Source: Chthonomonas calidirosea (lineage in GTDB: Bacteria > Armatimonadota > Fimbriimonadia > Fimbriimonadales > Fimbriimonadaceae). From it: a stretch of DNA of 64,000 nucleotides. The stretch spans positions 39,528-103,527 of the forward strand of contig CAMCWC010000014.1 in the NCBI GenBank assembly GCA_945882415.1. Direction: 5' to 3'. Positions 1 to 11,650 of the stretch are shown here, one piece after another; the stretch's first letter is position 1, and each line of letters begins with the position of its first letter. A model generated the notes under the pieces. That model made no database searches. It saw nothing but the letters and a program-made list of their open reading frames with translations, and had not been told where the DNA came from. Position numbers and translations under genes: made by a program.

Positions 1-41
1 CTTGTAAGTTCAGAGTCAAGTGAGGCCTCAATAATGCTGAC

Positions 42-66
42 TTGGGAGGGTACCCGCCCCTCCCAA
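42..66 (-). terminator. Hairpin downstream of gdhA
   Basis: Inverted repeat with a 9-bp stem (TTGGGAGGG pairing with CCCTCCCAA) and a short loop. It lies 25 bp past the gdhA stop on the minus strand. No clear T-run follows, so it may be an mRNA-stabilising or weak terminator hairpin at the end of the remA-mre-gdhA run. Confidence 0.5.
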
Positions 67-90
67 ATCAGCTGGATGACGATAACGTGC

Positions 91-1344
91 TTAAGGGAAG
101 ATGCCGCGCTTGATCGTGGCGTCGGCCACTCGCTTCACGCCAATAATCAGAGCCGCATTGCGCATGTCGGTCTTGTGGGCTCGCATCGTGGAATCGACCG
201 ACGCGTAGCTTGCACGCATGATTCGGGTGAGCCGCTTGTTCACTTCGTCTTCTTCCCAGAAGAAGTTCTGCAGGTCCTGCACCCACTCAAAGTAACTCAC
301 GATCACGCCGCCCGCGTTCGCAAGGATGTCCGGCACGATCAACTTCCCGCTGTCGTTCAAAATCACGTCGGCCGCTGGCGTGCAAGGGCCGTTTGCACCT
401 TCGACGATCAAGCCCGCCTTAATTCGGCCAGCATTCTCTTCGGTGATCTGTCCCGAAATTGCGGCTGGAATCAAAACGTCGCAATCAAGCTCAAGAAGCT
501 CTGAGTTGCTCACCTTTTCGGCGTTCTTAAACTCGCGAATGCCGCCTTCTCGTCCAGAGAACCGAGTGGAAAGTTCGCGAATAGGCAAGCCTTCCGGGTT
601 ATAAATGCCACCCGTGGCATCGCTCACGGCAACGACCGTGCCACCAGCCTCTTCCACGAGAAGAGCAGCCGTGCTACCAACGTTTCCAAACCCTTGAACG
701 GCTACTTTCATGTTGCCGAGGTCTAGGTTCCGAACCTTCGCCGCTTCTTCAAGGGCAACCACCACACCACGGCCGGTTGCTTCAACACGCCCTTCCGATC
801 CGCCGAGCTCAACCGGCTTGCCGGTGACCACGCCAGGGGTCGTGTAGCCCGCAGACATCGACATCGTGTCCATGATCCAGCTCATGACCTGAGCGTTCGT
901 TCCAATGTCCGGAGCCGGAATGTCGCTTCGCTCGCCAATCATCGAACTGATGTCGCTCGTAAAGCGTCGGGTGAGCTTTTCAATTTCCCGCTTCGAAAGT
1001 CGCTTGGTGTCAACCCGTACGCCGCCCTTCGCTCCGCCGTAGGGGATGTTTACGACCGCGCACTTCCAGGTCATCCACATGGCGAGCGCCGAGGTCTCAT
1101 TCAAATCGACGTGCGGGTGATAGCGAATTCCACCTTTCGTTGGGCCGCGAGACGCGTTGTGCTGGACTCGATAGCCCTCAAAAACTTCAACCGTGCCATC
1201 GTCCATGACCACCGGGAAGTTGACAACTAGAGCCCGTTGCGGATGAGCGAGCACTTTGTGCAGCCCTTCATCCAGGTCTAAGTATTGTGCAGCAATCGCA
1301 AGTTGCTGTCGGGCCATTTTTAGGACATCAAATTGACTGCTCAT
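91..1344 (-). CDS. gdhA: Glu/Leu/Phe/Val dehydrogenase (glutamate dehydrogenase)
   Basis: NAD(P)-dependent glutamate dehydrogenase family enzyme that interconverts glutamate with 2-oxoglutarate and ammonia in the cytoplasm. The 417 residues are the usual length. Visible motifs are the glutamate-binding PTKGGIRYHP, the catalytic-lysine segment IPYGGAKGG, PAPDIGTNAQVM, and the Rossmann dinucleotide motif QGFGNVGSTAA. The ATG at 1344 is preferred: it lies 4 bp after the mreD stop and gives the normal N-terminus. A TTG 21 bp upstream would overlap mreD. It is the last gene of the remA-mreBCD run, an unusual place for gdhA. Cofactor preference cannot be read with certainty. Confidence 0.93.
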   Translation of the reverse strand: MSSQFDVLKMARQQLAIAAQYLDLDEGLHKVLAHPQRALVVNFPVVMDDGTVEVFEGYRVQHNASRGPTKGGIRYHPHVDLNETSALAMWMTWKCAVVNIPYGGAKGGVRVDTKRLSKREIEKLTRRFTSDISSMIGERSDIPAPDIGTNAQVMSWIMDTMSMSAGYTTPGVVTGKPVELGGSEGRVEATGRGVVVALEEAAKVRNLDLGNMKVAVQGFGNVGSTAALLVEEAGGTVVAVSDATGGIYNPEGLPIRELSTRFSGREGGIREFKNAEKVSNSELLELDCDVLIPAAISGQITEENAGRIKAGLIVEGANGPCTPAADVILNDSGKLIVPDILANAGGVIVSYFEWVQDLQNFFWEEDEVNKRLTRIMRASYASVDSTMRAHKTDMRNAALIIGVKRVADATIKRGIFP

Positions 1345-1348
1345 GCTA

Positions 1349-1794
1349 TCAGTTGTTGCTCGCAAACACCTTGGAAGCGAGCCAATAGAGTGGTATCGCC
1401 AGCGCAGCGTTGAGCAAAGCTGCTCCTAGTGTAGCCAACGCGACCTCTACAAAACTCCCGCCTGGCACCCCAATCCGGAATAGGATTTGCGCCGTTATGC
1501 AAGTCAGGAACGCCCACACCGCCGCCACGATAAAGTTCGCATCGAAATCCAGGGACCGCAGCGACCCAAGAATGTAGCCAACGATCATCCGCGAAGCCGC
1601 AAACGCCGCAATGTTCGAGCCGATGACCGCCCCTTCAACTAACCCAACCAAGAAGCCACCCAGCAAGCCCTGCATCCGCGAGCCAAACAGTGTCATGATG
1701 GCCAGCACCAAAAGGGTCAGCTTCGAAACAGGCCCAGGTACGCCAAGGAACCCGGCAGAAAGCCACAGCAGGAATCCAAAAGTCACCCACCATT

Positions 1795-1798
<4 letters not shown>
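1349..1798 (-). CDS. mreD: Rod shape-determining protein MreD
   Basis: A 149-residue integral membrane protein with about five hydrophobic helices, including FGFLLWLSAGFLGVPGP near the start and a hydrophobic tail ending in KVFASNN. It is called by size, membrane pattern and position directly after mreC, whose stop it overlaps by 4 bp (ATGA). MreD works with MreC and MreB in the elongasome that guides lateral peptidoglycan synthesis. Sequence conservation in this family is low, so context carries much of the call. Confidence 0.88.
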
Positions 1799-3921
<2,123 letters not shown>

Positions 3922-3925
3922 TTCC

Positions 3926-3946
3926 GTAAGCTCCTTGGAAGCTTAC
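3926..3946 (-). promoter_or_regulatory. remA leader hairpin holding the ribosome binding site
   Basis: On the minus strand a perfect 7-bp stem (GTAAGCT with AGCTTAC) encloses TCCAAGG. The AAGGAG Shine-Dalgarno of remA spans the loop and the descending stem, 9 nt before the remA ATG. The geometry suggests that folding could limit remA translation. The sequence shows the repeat; the regulatory role is inference. Confidence 0.45.
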
Positions 3947-3982
3947 AGTTTACACGTACGCGTGGTTAATTCGGGACTATGC

Positions 3983-4297
3983 TTACTTGGAGCCGCCGAC
4001 GCTGACGCCGGGCCGAGTTGCGCCGCTACCGCCACCAACGCTTACGCCTGGTCGAGCTCCGCCAGGACCGCCAGGGCCGCCAGCCAGTCCAGCAAAACCG
4101 CCGGCTGCCGTTCCGCCGCCAGCCAGTCCGTTGGTCATCTTTGTAGAACCAGCAGGGAGCACCGGCGCGGTTACGTTAGCCTTGGTGACCGCCGCTGGAG
4201 TCTCTGGAACTCGCTTCGTGAAATACAGAGTGGTGATTCCGCCGATTGCGAGGACTCCGCACACGATGGAGATGATGAGGTCGTTCTGATTTTTCAT
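3983..4297 (-). CDS. Membrane-anchored Gly-rich protein of unknown function
   Basis: 104 residues. A short charged N-terminus (MKNQND) is followed by one transmembrane helix (about residues 8-26, IISIVCGVLAIGGITTLYF), then a Pro/Ala/Val linker and a low-complexity Gly-rich tail. The tail carries two copies of the RPGVSVGG pattern and the run GGPGGPGGA. It is probably anchored in the inner membrane with a disordered periplasmic tail. It lies between purH and remA on the same strand, with about 60-bp gaps on each side. I recognise no family, and composition alone gives no function. Confidence 0.65.
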   Translation of the reverse strand: MKNQNDLIISIVCGVLAIGGITTLYFTKRVPETPAAVTKANVTAPVLPAGSTKMTNGLAGGGTAAGGFAGLAGGPGGPGGARPGVSVGGGSGATRPGVSVGGSK

Positions 4298-4363
4298 CGC
4301 TGGTTTGATTTATTCTGACGCAGTTTTGCGGTTCCTGTGTCACATTCCTCTACTTTCTCGAGA

Positions 4364-5899
4364 TTAGTGCCGGAAGTGCCGGGTTCCCGTAAAGACCATC
4401 GGAATCCCAAGTTCGTTCGCTTTCGCGATCACGTCTGGGTCCTTTTTGCTTCCGCCCGGTTGCACAATGGCACCAATCTTCGCCGCCGCCGCAGTTTCAA
4501 TGCTGTCCGGAAAAGGGAAGAACGCGTCGCTCGCGAGTCCTGCGCCGATCGCTCCTTCGCCTGCCTGCTCCAACGATAGTCGAACAGATTGGACTCGATT
4601 CATCTGCCCTGCACCAACGCCGAGCAACCGATCAGCCTTGCCAACTACAATCGCGTTCGATTTGACGTGCGGGATGATTCTCCACAAGAACCGGAGCGAT
4701 GCCATCTGCTCCTCCGTAGGCTGAACTTCGGTCACGACTTGCCAATCCTTGCCCGGATCCTCGTCGGAATCTTGAATCAGGGCCCCGCCCCGAATCGTTC
4801 GCACGGTCAAGCCGGACTTCGGCTCTGGCAAAGGTGCCGTCAGCAGCCGAACCTCCTGCCCCCAACCTTTGCGCTCCTTAAACATTGCCAGCGCCTCGTC
4901 CGTAAAGCCAACCGCCACGATCACATCGAGCTTATTGCCCTTTGCCGTCATCGCACTTGCAGCTTCCGCGTCCAGAACCCCGTTGATCGCTACAACTCCG
5001 CCAAATGCGCTGATCGGATCAGCCACTCGGGCCAATTCAAATGCCTCGCCAAAAGTCGCCGCCGTCGCCGCACCACACGGATTGCCGTGCTTGGTGATCG
5101 CACAAGAGATCGGCGGAAGATCCGCGACCAACTCCCAAGCACCGTCCGCGTCGTTCCAGTTGTTGTAACCCATCTCCCAGCCCCACAGGCTGGTTGCATT
5201 CGCGAGCCCTTTTCCGGATAAAGGATCCAGATAAAGTGCCCCACGCTGGTGTGGATTCTCTCCGTACCGGAACGGCTGAGCGCGTCGATATCCGACGGTG
5301 AGGGTCTCCGTGAACGCATCGAGGCCTGCCTTTTCCGTCATGTATCGGGCGATCATCGAGTCATAGAACGCGGTGTGACGGAACGCCTTTGCGGCCAACT
5401 CTCTTCGCAAACCTTCGCCGTCAATCGAACCAGCCAATGCTTCAATGACGCGTCCATAGTCCGCGGGATCAACCACAACATAAGTGTTCGCGTGGTTCTT
5501 CGCGGCCGCACGAATCATGGCTGGACCGCCGATGTCAATCGATTCGACCGCCTCTTCAAAAGTGTGGGGGCCGGAAACAGTCTGCTCGAAAGCGTACAGA
5601 TTAACGCCGACGACCGAAATCGGAACCATCTTCAGGGATTCCATCGCCGACCGATGCTCTGCCAGCCGGAGGTCGCCGAGAATCCCACCGTGGATCAGTG
5701 GGTGTAGGGTCTTGACTCGCCCGTCAAGGGTTTCCGGAAAGCCGGTGACTTGCGCAACGTCGGCAACGGTTAAACCAGCCTCTCGCAGGCGAGTTGCGGT
5801 CCCGCCGGTGCTGATAACTTCAAAGTTCAAACCTTGGAGGGCCTGAGCGAATTCGACGATGCCGGTTTTGTCGGTAACGGAAAGAAGCGCGCGTGTCAT
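4364..5899 (-). CDS. purH: Bifunctional AICAR formyltransferase/IMP cyclohydrolase
   Basis: PurH catalyses the last two steps of de novo IMP synthesis. The 511 residues match the normal length. The N-terminal IMP cyclohydrolase/MGS-like domain (about 1-200) has LLSVTDKTGIVEFAQ, STGGTATRLREAGL and FPETLDGRVKTLHP. The C-terminal transformylase domain has YRRAQPFRYGENPHQ, ITKHGNPCGAA and the end GIPMVFTGTRHFRH. It lies 17 bp after the preceding minus-strand membrane protein gene. No purine riboswitch is visible upstream. Confidence 0.97.
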   Translation of the reverse strand: MTRALLSVTDKTGIVEFAQALQGLNFEVISTGGTATRLREAGLTVADVAQVTGFPETLDGRVKTLHPLIHGGILGDLRLAEHRSAMESLKMVPISVVGVNLYAFEQTVSGPHTFEEAVESIDIGGPAMIRAAAKNHANTYVVVDPADYGRVIEALAGSIDGEGLRRELAAKAFRHTAFYDSMIARYMTEKAGLDAFTETLTVGYRRAQPFRYGENPHQRGALYLDPLSGKGLANATSLWGWEMGYNNWNDADGAWELVADLPPISCAITKHGNPCGAATAATFGEAFELARVADPISAFGGVVAINGVLDAEAASAMTAKGNKLDVIVAVGFTDEALAMFKERKGWGQEVRLLTAPLPEPKSGLTVRTIRGGALIQDSDEDPGKDWQVVTEVQPTEEQMASLRFLWRIIPHVKSNAIVVGKADRLLGVGAGQMNRVQSVRLSLEQAGEGAIGAGLASDAFFPFPDSIETAAAAKIGAIVQPGGSKKDPDVIAKANELGIPMVFTGTRHFRH

Positions 5900-5916
5900 A
5901 GCTATGCGTGGAACGG

Positions 5917-7548
5917 TTATCGTCCGGCCGTTGAAGGACCGGTTGTGCCGCCGGTGGTGATATCTCCCGGTGGTGTTGTGCCAACTCCCGGCGATCCGCC
6001 GTCGGTTGCCGGTGGCGGTACATCAGGCTTGTCGATGTACTCAATCGTGATCTGGCGCGGCAATCGCCGTCCCCGATCATCGATCGCGGTCAACGTGAAG
6101 GTGGTCTTCGCGTCGATCGTAAATTCGCGCTCACCCTTGAGCTCAACTTCAAACTGTTCGCCGGTTGAAGACTTCAGTTCAACCCGCGCTGCTCGCGTCA
6201 CCTGCCAAGAAATCGAAACGGCATTGTCAAACGGCTCAACTCTCGTTTTGTTCGCGGTGAACTCGAGAATCTGCGCTTCCGATTCATCGTAAACCTGAAT
6301 CTGAATCGACTTCACCGTGGCGATCCCTAGTTTGTTCTTGGCGCTGATCTCGTACGTGTAGGGCCCAGGAACTGTGTCGGTCGGAATTGCAACTTCAACG
6401 CGGCTGAGCGTGGTGTCAATGTCCTTGTTCCCAGGTCCGAGGGTTGCCGAAACAACCGCGGAACTGAATTTGTAATTCAAGAAGAACGAACTGCCCACCC
6501 GAACGCGAGTTGCCGACGCCTTCAGTGATAGGATTTGCGGTTCGGGAACAACCTCCGGCTCGGCGATCTTGATCGTGACCGGATCCGACTTGGTGGTCAT
6601 GTTGTCCCGCTTTGCCTGGGCAAAAATCGTTACCGAGTCTTTCTGCTCAACCTTGAAAGTGAAGACGCCTTCTGGGTTGCCATTTTCAAGCAAGACCGTT
6701 CCATCCTCAAGAATCAGATTCACGCGGCTACGTTCGGAGGATTCCCAACTGAGCTTAACTTCATCGCCACGGGTGACCTGCAAAAGATCGGCGCGCAAAC
6801 CCACCGCCGGTGGCTTCGGCATGTTGATAAACCAGAGGAACGCGAGAAGCGCAGCAATGACAATCGCGGCGAGGCTGCCGGGCGTCAAAAGTGACCGCTG
6901 TTCAAGCTGACCCTGCGTTACCGCAGAAACGGAGCCGTGCTCAACGCTCCGCGCGGTGACGCTAAATCCGATCAATCGGCTCTGCGCGATCACGTTTGTC
7001 TTTCGCGGTTTGACCTCGACGGAAACGGTTTTCGTCTGGCCCGGTCCGAGTTGGATGCGTTCGTCGCTAAACTCGTATGCGCAGGCATCTTCGGGATCGC
7101 TACCCACCAGTTGAACCGTGTGCGGCGTGTTGCCGAGGTTCATGACCGATAGCTCGAAAACGTTCCGCTTCGTCGTCGGCGATACGTAACCCTTGCGTGG
7201 GTTCACCTCCATGCTCAGGGTATGGAACGGCTTGATTTCCAGGATGCCCTGCGCCTGTCGGGTCTCTCCTGTCCCGAGGCTTCGAACTTTGACAACGAAT
7301 GGATAGTGACCGGCTAGGCTCTCGCTCTCTCGCGGTGGTTTGAAGAACGCCTTTTCCTCGGCGGTTTCGCCGGGTCGAACTTCAATTTCTGGAACGGGAA
7401 TTGCCTTCCAAACGGTGTCGATGCCCTCAATCTCGATCTCAAATCGGTCCGATTCGGCGCCGCGATTTGTGATGGAGATAGACAGTGGAGTCGTGGTTCC
7501 CGCTTCCACCGGCACCACGTCCTGACTCAGGAGGACGCTGAAGCTCAT
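5917..7548 (-). CDS. COG1470-like membrane protein with Ig-like domains
   Basis: 543 residues. The N-terminal part (about 1-215) looks like two NPCBM/NEW3-type beta-sandwich modules, with patterns such as GTTTPLSISITNRG and MNLGNTPHTVQLVG. One transmembrane helix follows (about 222-242, SLAAIVIAALLAFLWFI). Further beta-rich repeats then start with KPPAVGLRADL. The tail is Pro/Gly/Thr-rich and low in complexity. There is no signal peptide, so orientation is uncertain. The start at 7548 fits the domain edge; an upstream ATG at 7572 would add 8 residues. It precedes purH by 17 bp and is divergent from cinA. Function unknown. Confidence 0.8.
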   Translation of the reverse strand: MSFSVLLSQDVVPVEAGTTTPLSISITNRGAESDRFEIEIEGIDTVWKAIPVPEIEVRPGETAEEKAFFKPPRESESLAGHYPFVVKVRSLGTGETRQAQGILEIKPFHTLSMEVNPRKGYVSPTTKRNVFELSVMNLGNTPHTVQLVGSDPEDACAYEFSDERIQLGPGQTKTVSVEVKPRKTNVIAQSRLIGFSVTARSVEHGSVSAVTQGQLEQRSLLTPGSLAAIVIAALLAFLWFINMPKPPAVGLRADLLQVTRGDEVKLSWESSERSRVNLILEDGTVLLENGNPEGVFTFKVEQKDSVTIFAQAKRDNMTTKSDPVTIKIAEPEVVPEPQILSLKASATRVRVGSSFFLNYKFSSAVVSATLGPGNKDIDTTLSRVEVAIPTDTVPGPYTYEISAKNKLGIATVKSIQIQVYDESEAQILEFTANKTRVEPFDNAVSISWQVTRAARVELKSSTGEQFEVELKGEREFTIDAKTTFTLTAIDDRGRRLPRQITIEYIDKPDVPPPATDGGSPGVGTTPPGDITTGGTTGPSTAGR

Positions 7549-7606
7549 CGAATGGCAGGGTACCAGACCCATTCGTCATGCAAGAAGGATCACGCACAAT
7601 CGTATT

Positions 7607-8842
7607 GTGAAGACCGCCGAAATCGTCTCTGTAGGCACCGAGCTCCTGCTAGGGCAAATCATCGATACCCATGCCCCGGTAATGGCGCAAATCCTTGCGG
7701 AGTGCGGGATTGGTTGCCAACGGCGCTCCACGATTGGCGATAACTTTAACCGCCTGACCGATGCCTTGCGCGAGAGCCTTAGCCGGGCGGATGTTCTGGT
7801 GACCATCGGCGGTCTAGGTCCAACCATGGATGACCTCACCCGCGATGCCATTGCGGCCGCGCTTGGCGATAGCCTGGTTCGAGACGAAGCTTACGAGGCC
7901 GAACTTCGCGCCTGGTTTGCAAGCCGGAACTATGAGTTTGCCGAGTCGAATGCGAAGCAAGCCGATCGACCCGAGTCTGGCGTTACGATAAAGAACCCGT
8001 TCGGCACCGCTCCCGGCCTGCTTTGCCAAAAGAATGGCAAAGTCGTCATCGCCCTCCCAGGGCCCAAAGGCGAATTCGTGCCGATGGCGCAAGGGCCGGT
8101 TCGAGAATTTCTTGAGACCCTCGGCGGCGGGGTGATCCACTCGCGAGTTCTGCGCGTAATTGGGATCGGCGAAAGCATGGTTGAGCAAATGCTCGAGGAA
8201 CTCATGGATGCCGAGAATCCCACCGTGGCGCCTTATGCGCACACTGGCGAAGTCCACCTGCGTGTGACCGCTCGGGCAAAGACAAAGGCCGAAGCCAATG
8301 TCCTGATCGATCCCGTAGAAGCCCAGATTCGATCGATCTTGGGCGATCACTTGTACGGCACCGATGACACCACCCTCGAGGAGAGTTTGCTGCGAGTACT
8401 CGAGTCGAAAGGACAAACCGTTGCCGTTGCCGAAAGCATGACCGGCGGACAACTTGCGGGGCGGTTGACCGCCGTCCCTGGCGCTTCGAAGGTGTTTATC
8501 GGCGGCTGGGTCACCTACACCGTTTCGATGAAGGAGAACGCCCTTGGTATTCCTGGAGACCTGATTTCGGAGCACGGACCCGTAAGCGCGGCCGTGGCCG
8601 AGCAGATGGCCATCGCTGCCCGAATTCGATCGGGTGCCACTTTCGGAATCGCCATCACCGGCAATGCTGGACCGACTGCGGACGTGGACGGAAAACCGGT
8701 TGGCTTAGTCTTCATTTCGACATCCACTCAGACCGGAACCAAGGTCGAGGAATTGAAGCTACGCGGAACCCGAGAAGACATCCAGCGCCGTGCTACCCAG
8801 ACCGCCCTTAGCTTGCTCCTCGATGTAGCGAAAGTTCTCTAA
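7607..8842 (+). CDS. cinA: CinA: competence/damage-inducible protein, NMN amidohydrolase family
   Basis: A 411-residue full-length CinA. The N-terminal MoaB/MoeA-like domain (about 1-165) has VSVGTELLLGQIIDTH and TIGGLGPTMDDLTRDA. The C-terminal PncC-like domain (about 260-411) has VAVAESMTGGQLAGRLTAVPG and FGIAITGNAGPTADVDGKPV. In other bacteria the enzyme deamidates nicotinamide mononucleotide in pyridine-nucleotide salvage. The start is GTG. Its stop overlaps by 4 bp the stop of the convergent lipoprotein gene at 8839. Confidence 0.95.
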   Translation: MKTAEIVSVGTELLLGQIIDTHAPVMAQILAECGIGCQRRSTIGDNFNRLTDALRESLSRADVLVTIGGLGPTMDDLTRDAIAAALGDSLVRDEAYEAELRAWFASRNYEFAESNAKQADRPESGVTIKNPFGTAPGLLCQKNGKVVIALPGPKGEFVPMAQGPVREFLETLGGGVIHSRVLRVIGIGESMVEQMLEELMDAENPTVAPYAHTGEVHLRVTARAKTKAEANVLIDPVEAQIRSILGDHLYGTDDTTLEESLLRVLESKGQTVAVAESMTGGQLAGRLTAVPGASKVFIGGWVTYTVSMKENALGIPGDLISEHGPVSAAVAEQMAIAARIRSGATFGIAITGNAGPTADVDGKPVGLVFISTSTQTGTKVEELKLRGTREDIQRRATQTALSLLLDVAKVL

Positions 8843-10062
8843 GGGATCGGTTCGAGCACTAAATCTGGGGCAAGGCCCGACTGGTCGGTCTCGCCCCCGT
8901 TATCCTGCCCATCCGCTCCCACGCTGTACACCCGCGTGAATCGACCGTCAGGCAAAAATCCGAAGTCGGTTCCGCTGAACGGGTCAGTTCGAACGGCCTC
9001 GCTGAACTTTGTGATCGAAACCGGCGCGTTCTGATCTAGCAATCGTGCTCGTTCAAGCATCGTTGCGATGATCAGCAAGCGAGTACGCGCAACCATCCGG
9101 TCATATTTGCTGAACATCGGGGTCCACGTGCCCAGATAGTGCGCTGCCACCTTTCGCCACACGCGCTTGTCGTCAAACTCTTTCGGCTTCCGCTTGCTTG
9201 CGCCCTTCTCCGAATGCTCTAGCGCTTGCTTGACGCGCTCTTGCCGTTCCGCTTCTAATCCGGCAAAGAAGGCCGCGTTCTTGTCTCCGCCCTTGTTCGA
9301 TTTCAGGTACTTGGCAATCGTATCGCCATCGGGCAAGAAGGTTTTCTCAATCGTTGCCCAGTCGTCCTTCTGCACTTGGCTCGCGAGCAACCCAAGCGAA
9401 ACGGACTGGTTCTTGCCTTCGTTTTCAATCGTCGGTTTCAAACTCGGCGAGCGGGCAAGCACGGCTTTCAGTCCCCCAACGTATTTCCAAAGCTGAGAAA
9501 CGGTGAGTCGGTTGAGCAACGGCATGCTGGCAACGCGAATCTCGTCCGCAATCGTAGAGCCCAAGTCGAGATCAATCGCGTCTCCGCCCATAAGGTCGAA
9601 GGCAAATTTCATTCCATCGATGCTGAGGGCCTGTGCCTCGTCAAGCTTTCCGGCCGCGATGGCATCGGCAATCTGCCACGTAAAGATTCGGCCAAGTAGC
9701 CGCCAGGACGCTCGGCGCGAAACCATCTCCGGACTGCCGACCGAGCCCTGAGCGCTGTAATCCCAAGTGCATTTCAGCTTCGTACCACTACGAACCATGG
9801 CAATCGCTTTGGCCCCTTTGGTCGTTGCGGTGGCGCGTTGGGTCTCGTAAAACTTGGTCGCCGTGATCAAATTCGGGAGCGACCGCTGGACCTCAAGGGC
9901 TGCTAAACCGTACCGGTCAAACGCATCTTGCGTTCCCGAAACCGGCTGTCTCAGCGTCTCGGGTGCCGGAAACGTCGGCATCGTCGCTTTCGCCCCGAAC
10001 TGGCATCCGGTCCCGATTCCAAGAGTCGCCAGCCCTACCATCCATGGCAATGCGCGTCGCAT
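8839..10062 (-). CDS. Putative lipoprotein, function unknown
   Basis: 407 residues beginning with a lipoprotein-type signal: MRRALPW, a hydrophobic stretch, and GIGTGC with the probable lipidated cysteine near residue 20. The mature part is mostly helical, with many charged residues and KSNKGGDKNAAFFAGLEAERQ. The C-terminus has a FSGTDFGFLPDGRFTRVYSVG segment followed by DGQDNGGETDQSG. The tail (PFSGTDFGFL...YSVGADGQDN) resembles the C-terminal part of secreted planctomycete/Armatimonadota proteins of unknown role. Probably periplasmic and envelope-attached. No enzymatic motif seen. Confidence 0.75.
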   Translation of the reverse strand: MRRALPWMVGLATLGIGTGCQFGAKATMPTFPAPETLRQPVSGTQDAFDRYGLAALEVQRSLPNLITATKFYETQRATATTKGAKAIAMVRSGTKLKCTWDYSAQGSVGSPEMVSRRASWRLLGRIFTWQIADAIAAGKLDEAQALSIDGMKFAFDLMGGDAIDLDLGSTIADEIRVASMPLLNRLTVSQLWKYVGGLKAVLARSPSLKPTIENEGKNQSVSLGLLASQVQKDDWATIEKTFLPDGDTIAKYLKSNKGGDKNAAFFAGLEAERQERVKQALEHSEKGASKRKPKEFDDKRVWRKVAAHYLGTWTPMFSKYDRMVARTRLLIIATMLERARLLDQNAPVSITKFSEAVRTDPFSGTDFGFLPDGRFTRVYSVGADGQDNGGETDQSGLAPDLVLEPIP

Positions 10063-10155
10063 TTCGAGAATCTACCGTACACCAGCCACCCGGGCGTTCC
10101 CTTCCGAACGGTTGGGGGGTTAGACTAGCCGAAGTTTCGTCTGGAGACCTATGGA

Positions 10156-11085
10156 ATGAAAGGTGTAATTCTTGCTGCCGGAAAAGGAAGTCGTTTGTAT
10201 CCCGCCACGCACATCGTGCCTAAGCCGCTGTTGCCGATGGCAAACCGGATCACCCTGCACTACGCCCTGGATCGGTTGACCGAGATGGGCATCAAGGACA
10301 TCTGCGTCGTCGTTGGCGAGAATGAACCGAAAATGCGGGCTGCCCTCGGCGATGGTTCCGATTACGGTGTGAACCTTTCGTATGTTCGCCAAACCGAACC
10401 CAAGGGCCTTGCCCATGCGGTCGGGTTTGCAAAGGAGTTCGTCGGCGATGACACTTTTGCGCTGTACCTTGGCGACGCCATCTACGGCTCCGGCTTCGCG
10501 GAACACAAGAAGAAGTTTGAAGAATCCGGGGCGGCAAACCTCAACATCGTGAAACCTGTGCCGGACCCTTCCCGATTTGGCGTTGCCAATGTCGAAGGCG
10601 ATCGAATTGTCAAGCTCGTGGAGAAGCCTAAGAATCCGGAGTCCAATCTTGCTATGGCCGGGCTCTACTTCTTCGGCCCTGAGCTATGGTCGGTGTTGCC
10701 CGACCTGCAGCCAAGCGGACGAGGTGAGTACGAAATCACCGATGCGATTCAGATGTTGATCGACCGAGGACACTTGGTTCTCGCGGGCGAGTTCGATGAT
10801 GCTTGGTTCGATACCGGAACCTTGGATTCCTATCTCGAAACCACTGCCTACCTCGCGAAGGGTGAAAACCTCATCGCGGGAACGGTGAACGGCGAAATTG
10901 GGTCTGGCGTAGTTATCGGTGAGGGTGCAGAACTGACCTGCGAAAAAATTGAGGATTCCGTCATTCTTCCTGGGGCAAAAGTCTCAGTGAGCGGCGTCAT
11001 CCGGCACTCGCTCATTGGCGGTACGGTCAATTCCACTGGTTCGGTTGAGAGCCAAATATTGCATGGTGACTATCAAGGCGAATAA
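10156..11085 (+). CDS. Sugar-phosphate nucleotidyltransferase (glucose-1-phosphate thymidylyltransferase, long form)
   Basis: 309 residues. The nucleotidyltransferase domain (about 1-235) has the signature LAAGKGSRLYPATHIVPKPL, the uridylyl/thymidylyl motif LGDAIYG and the sugar-binding EKPKNPESNLAMAGLYFF. A left-handed beta-helix C-terminus (about 240-309, GEIGSGVVIGEGA) follows. This layout matches the RmlA long form (StrD type), which makes dTDP-glucose for deoxysugars or cell-surface glycans. A UDP-glucose product cannot be excluded from sequence alone. Its 3' end overlaps the next gene by 23 bp. Confidence 0.88.
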   Translation: MKGVILAAGKGSRLYPATHIVPKPLLPMANRITLHYALDRLTEMGIKDICVVVGENEPKMRAALGDGSDYGVNLSYVRQTEPKGLAHAVGFAKEFVGDDTFALYLGDAIYGSGFAEHKKKFEESGAANLNIVKPVPDPSRFGVANVEGDRIVKLVEKPKNPESNLAMAGLYFFGPELWSVLPDLQPSGRGEYEITDAIQMLIDRGHLVLAGEFDDAWFDTGTLDSYLETTAYLAKGENLIAGTVNGEIGSGVVIGEGAELTCEKIEDSVILPGAKVSVSGVIRHSLIGGTVNSTGSVESQILHGDYQGE

Positions 11086-11650
11086 AGCGCTCAGCGGATT
11101 TCTGCTGGCTGGCATCTTGGCCCTCACCGGTTGCCAGCTCCAAAATCGGATCACCGGGCAGCGCGAGCTTGATCGCACAGAAGCCCTTCTCCGGGCGGCG
11201 TGGCTTAACGCAAACGAAGAGGCCTTGCGACTCTCCGCTGCGAGCTCGCTCCAGGCGAAAATCGTTGCGCGAGACGAGCTCGTTGACTTGCAGGCCCAAA
11301 TTGCAAACACGCGAAAGCCGAAGTCGATGGACAACTTGCGACTGGCATACGTTGAGGAGCACATCGCGAAGCTGGATGCGGCCATCCAAGTGGACGAGGC
11401 GAAGCAACAATTGGACCGCCGACTGAAAGAAGCAAAGTCTTGGCCGGAAAACTTAAAAAAATCGAGCGCTCAAGTTCGTCAAATCCTGGAGAAAACGGAT
11501 GATCAGGTCCAGTCATTAATGGCCGAGATCGAAGAGGGCCAGAGCAACTACAAGGCCGCCGAGAACACGATGAACGAAATCTGGGGTCGGCTCAAAACGG
11601 CCGGAGCCATTCTCCCGAATTCAAAATCAGGTCAAGACAAACAAAAATAG
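11063..11650 (+). CDS. Coiled-coil lipoprotein, function unknown
   Basis: 195 residues. A lipoprotein signal (GFLLAGILALTGC, cysteine near residue 24) is followed by a charged, almost wholly helical mature chain rich in Ala, Glu, Lys and Gln. Heptad-like stretches around EEALRLSAASSLQAKI and AAIQVDEAKQQLDRRLKEA predict coiled coils. The ATG at 11063 is chosen because it places the lipobox correctly. Translation probably couples to the nucleotidyltransferase gene, which it overlaps by 23 bp. It may be a periplasmic spacer or structural protein. Confidence 0.75.
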   Translation: MVTIKANKALSGFLLAGILALTGCQLQNRITGQRELDRTEALLRAAWLNANEEALRLSAASSLQAKIVARDELVDLQAQIANTRKPKSMDNLRLAYVEEHIAKLDAAIQVDEAKQQLDRRLKEAKSWPENLKKSSAQVRQILEKTDDQVQSLMAEIEEGQSNYKAAENTMNEIWGRLKTAGAILPNSKSGQDKQK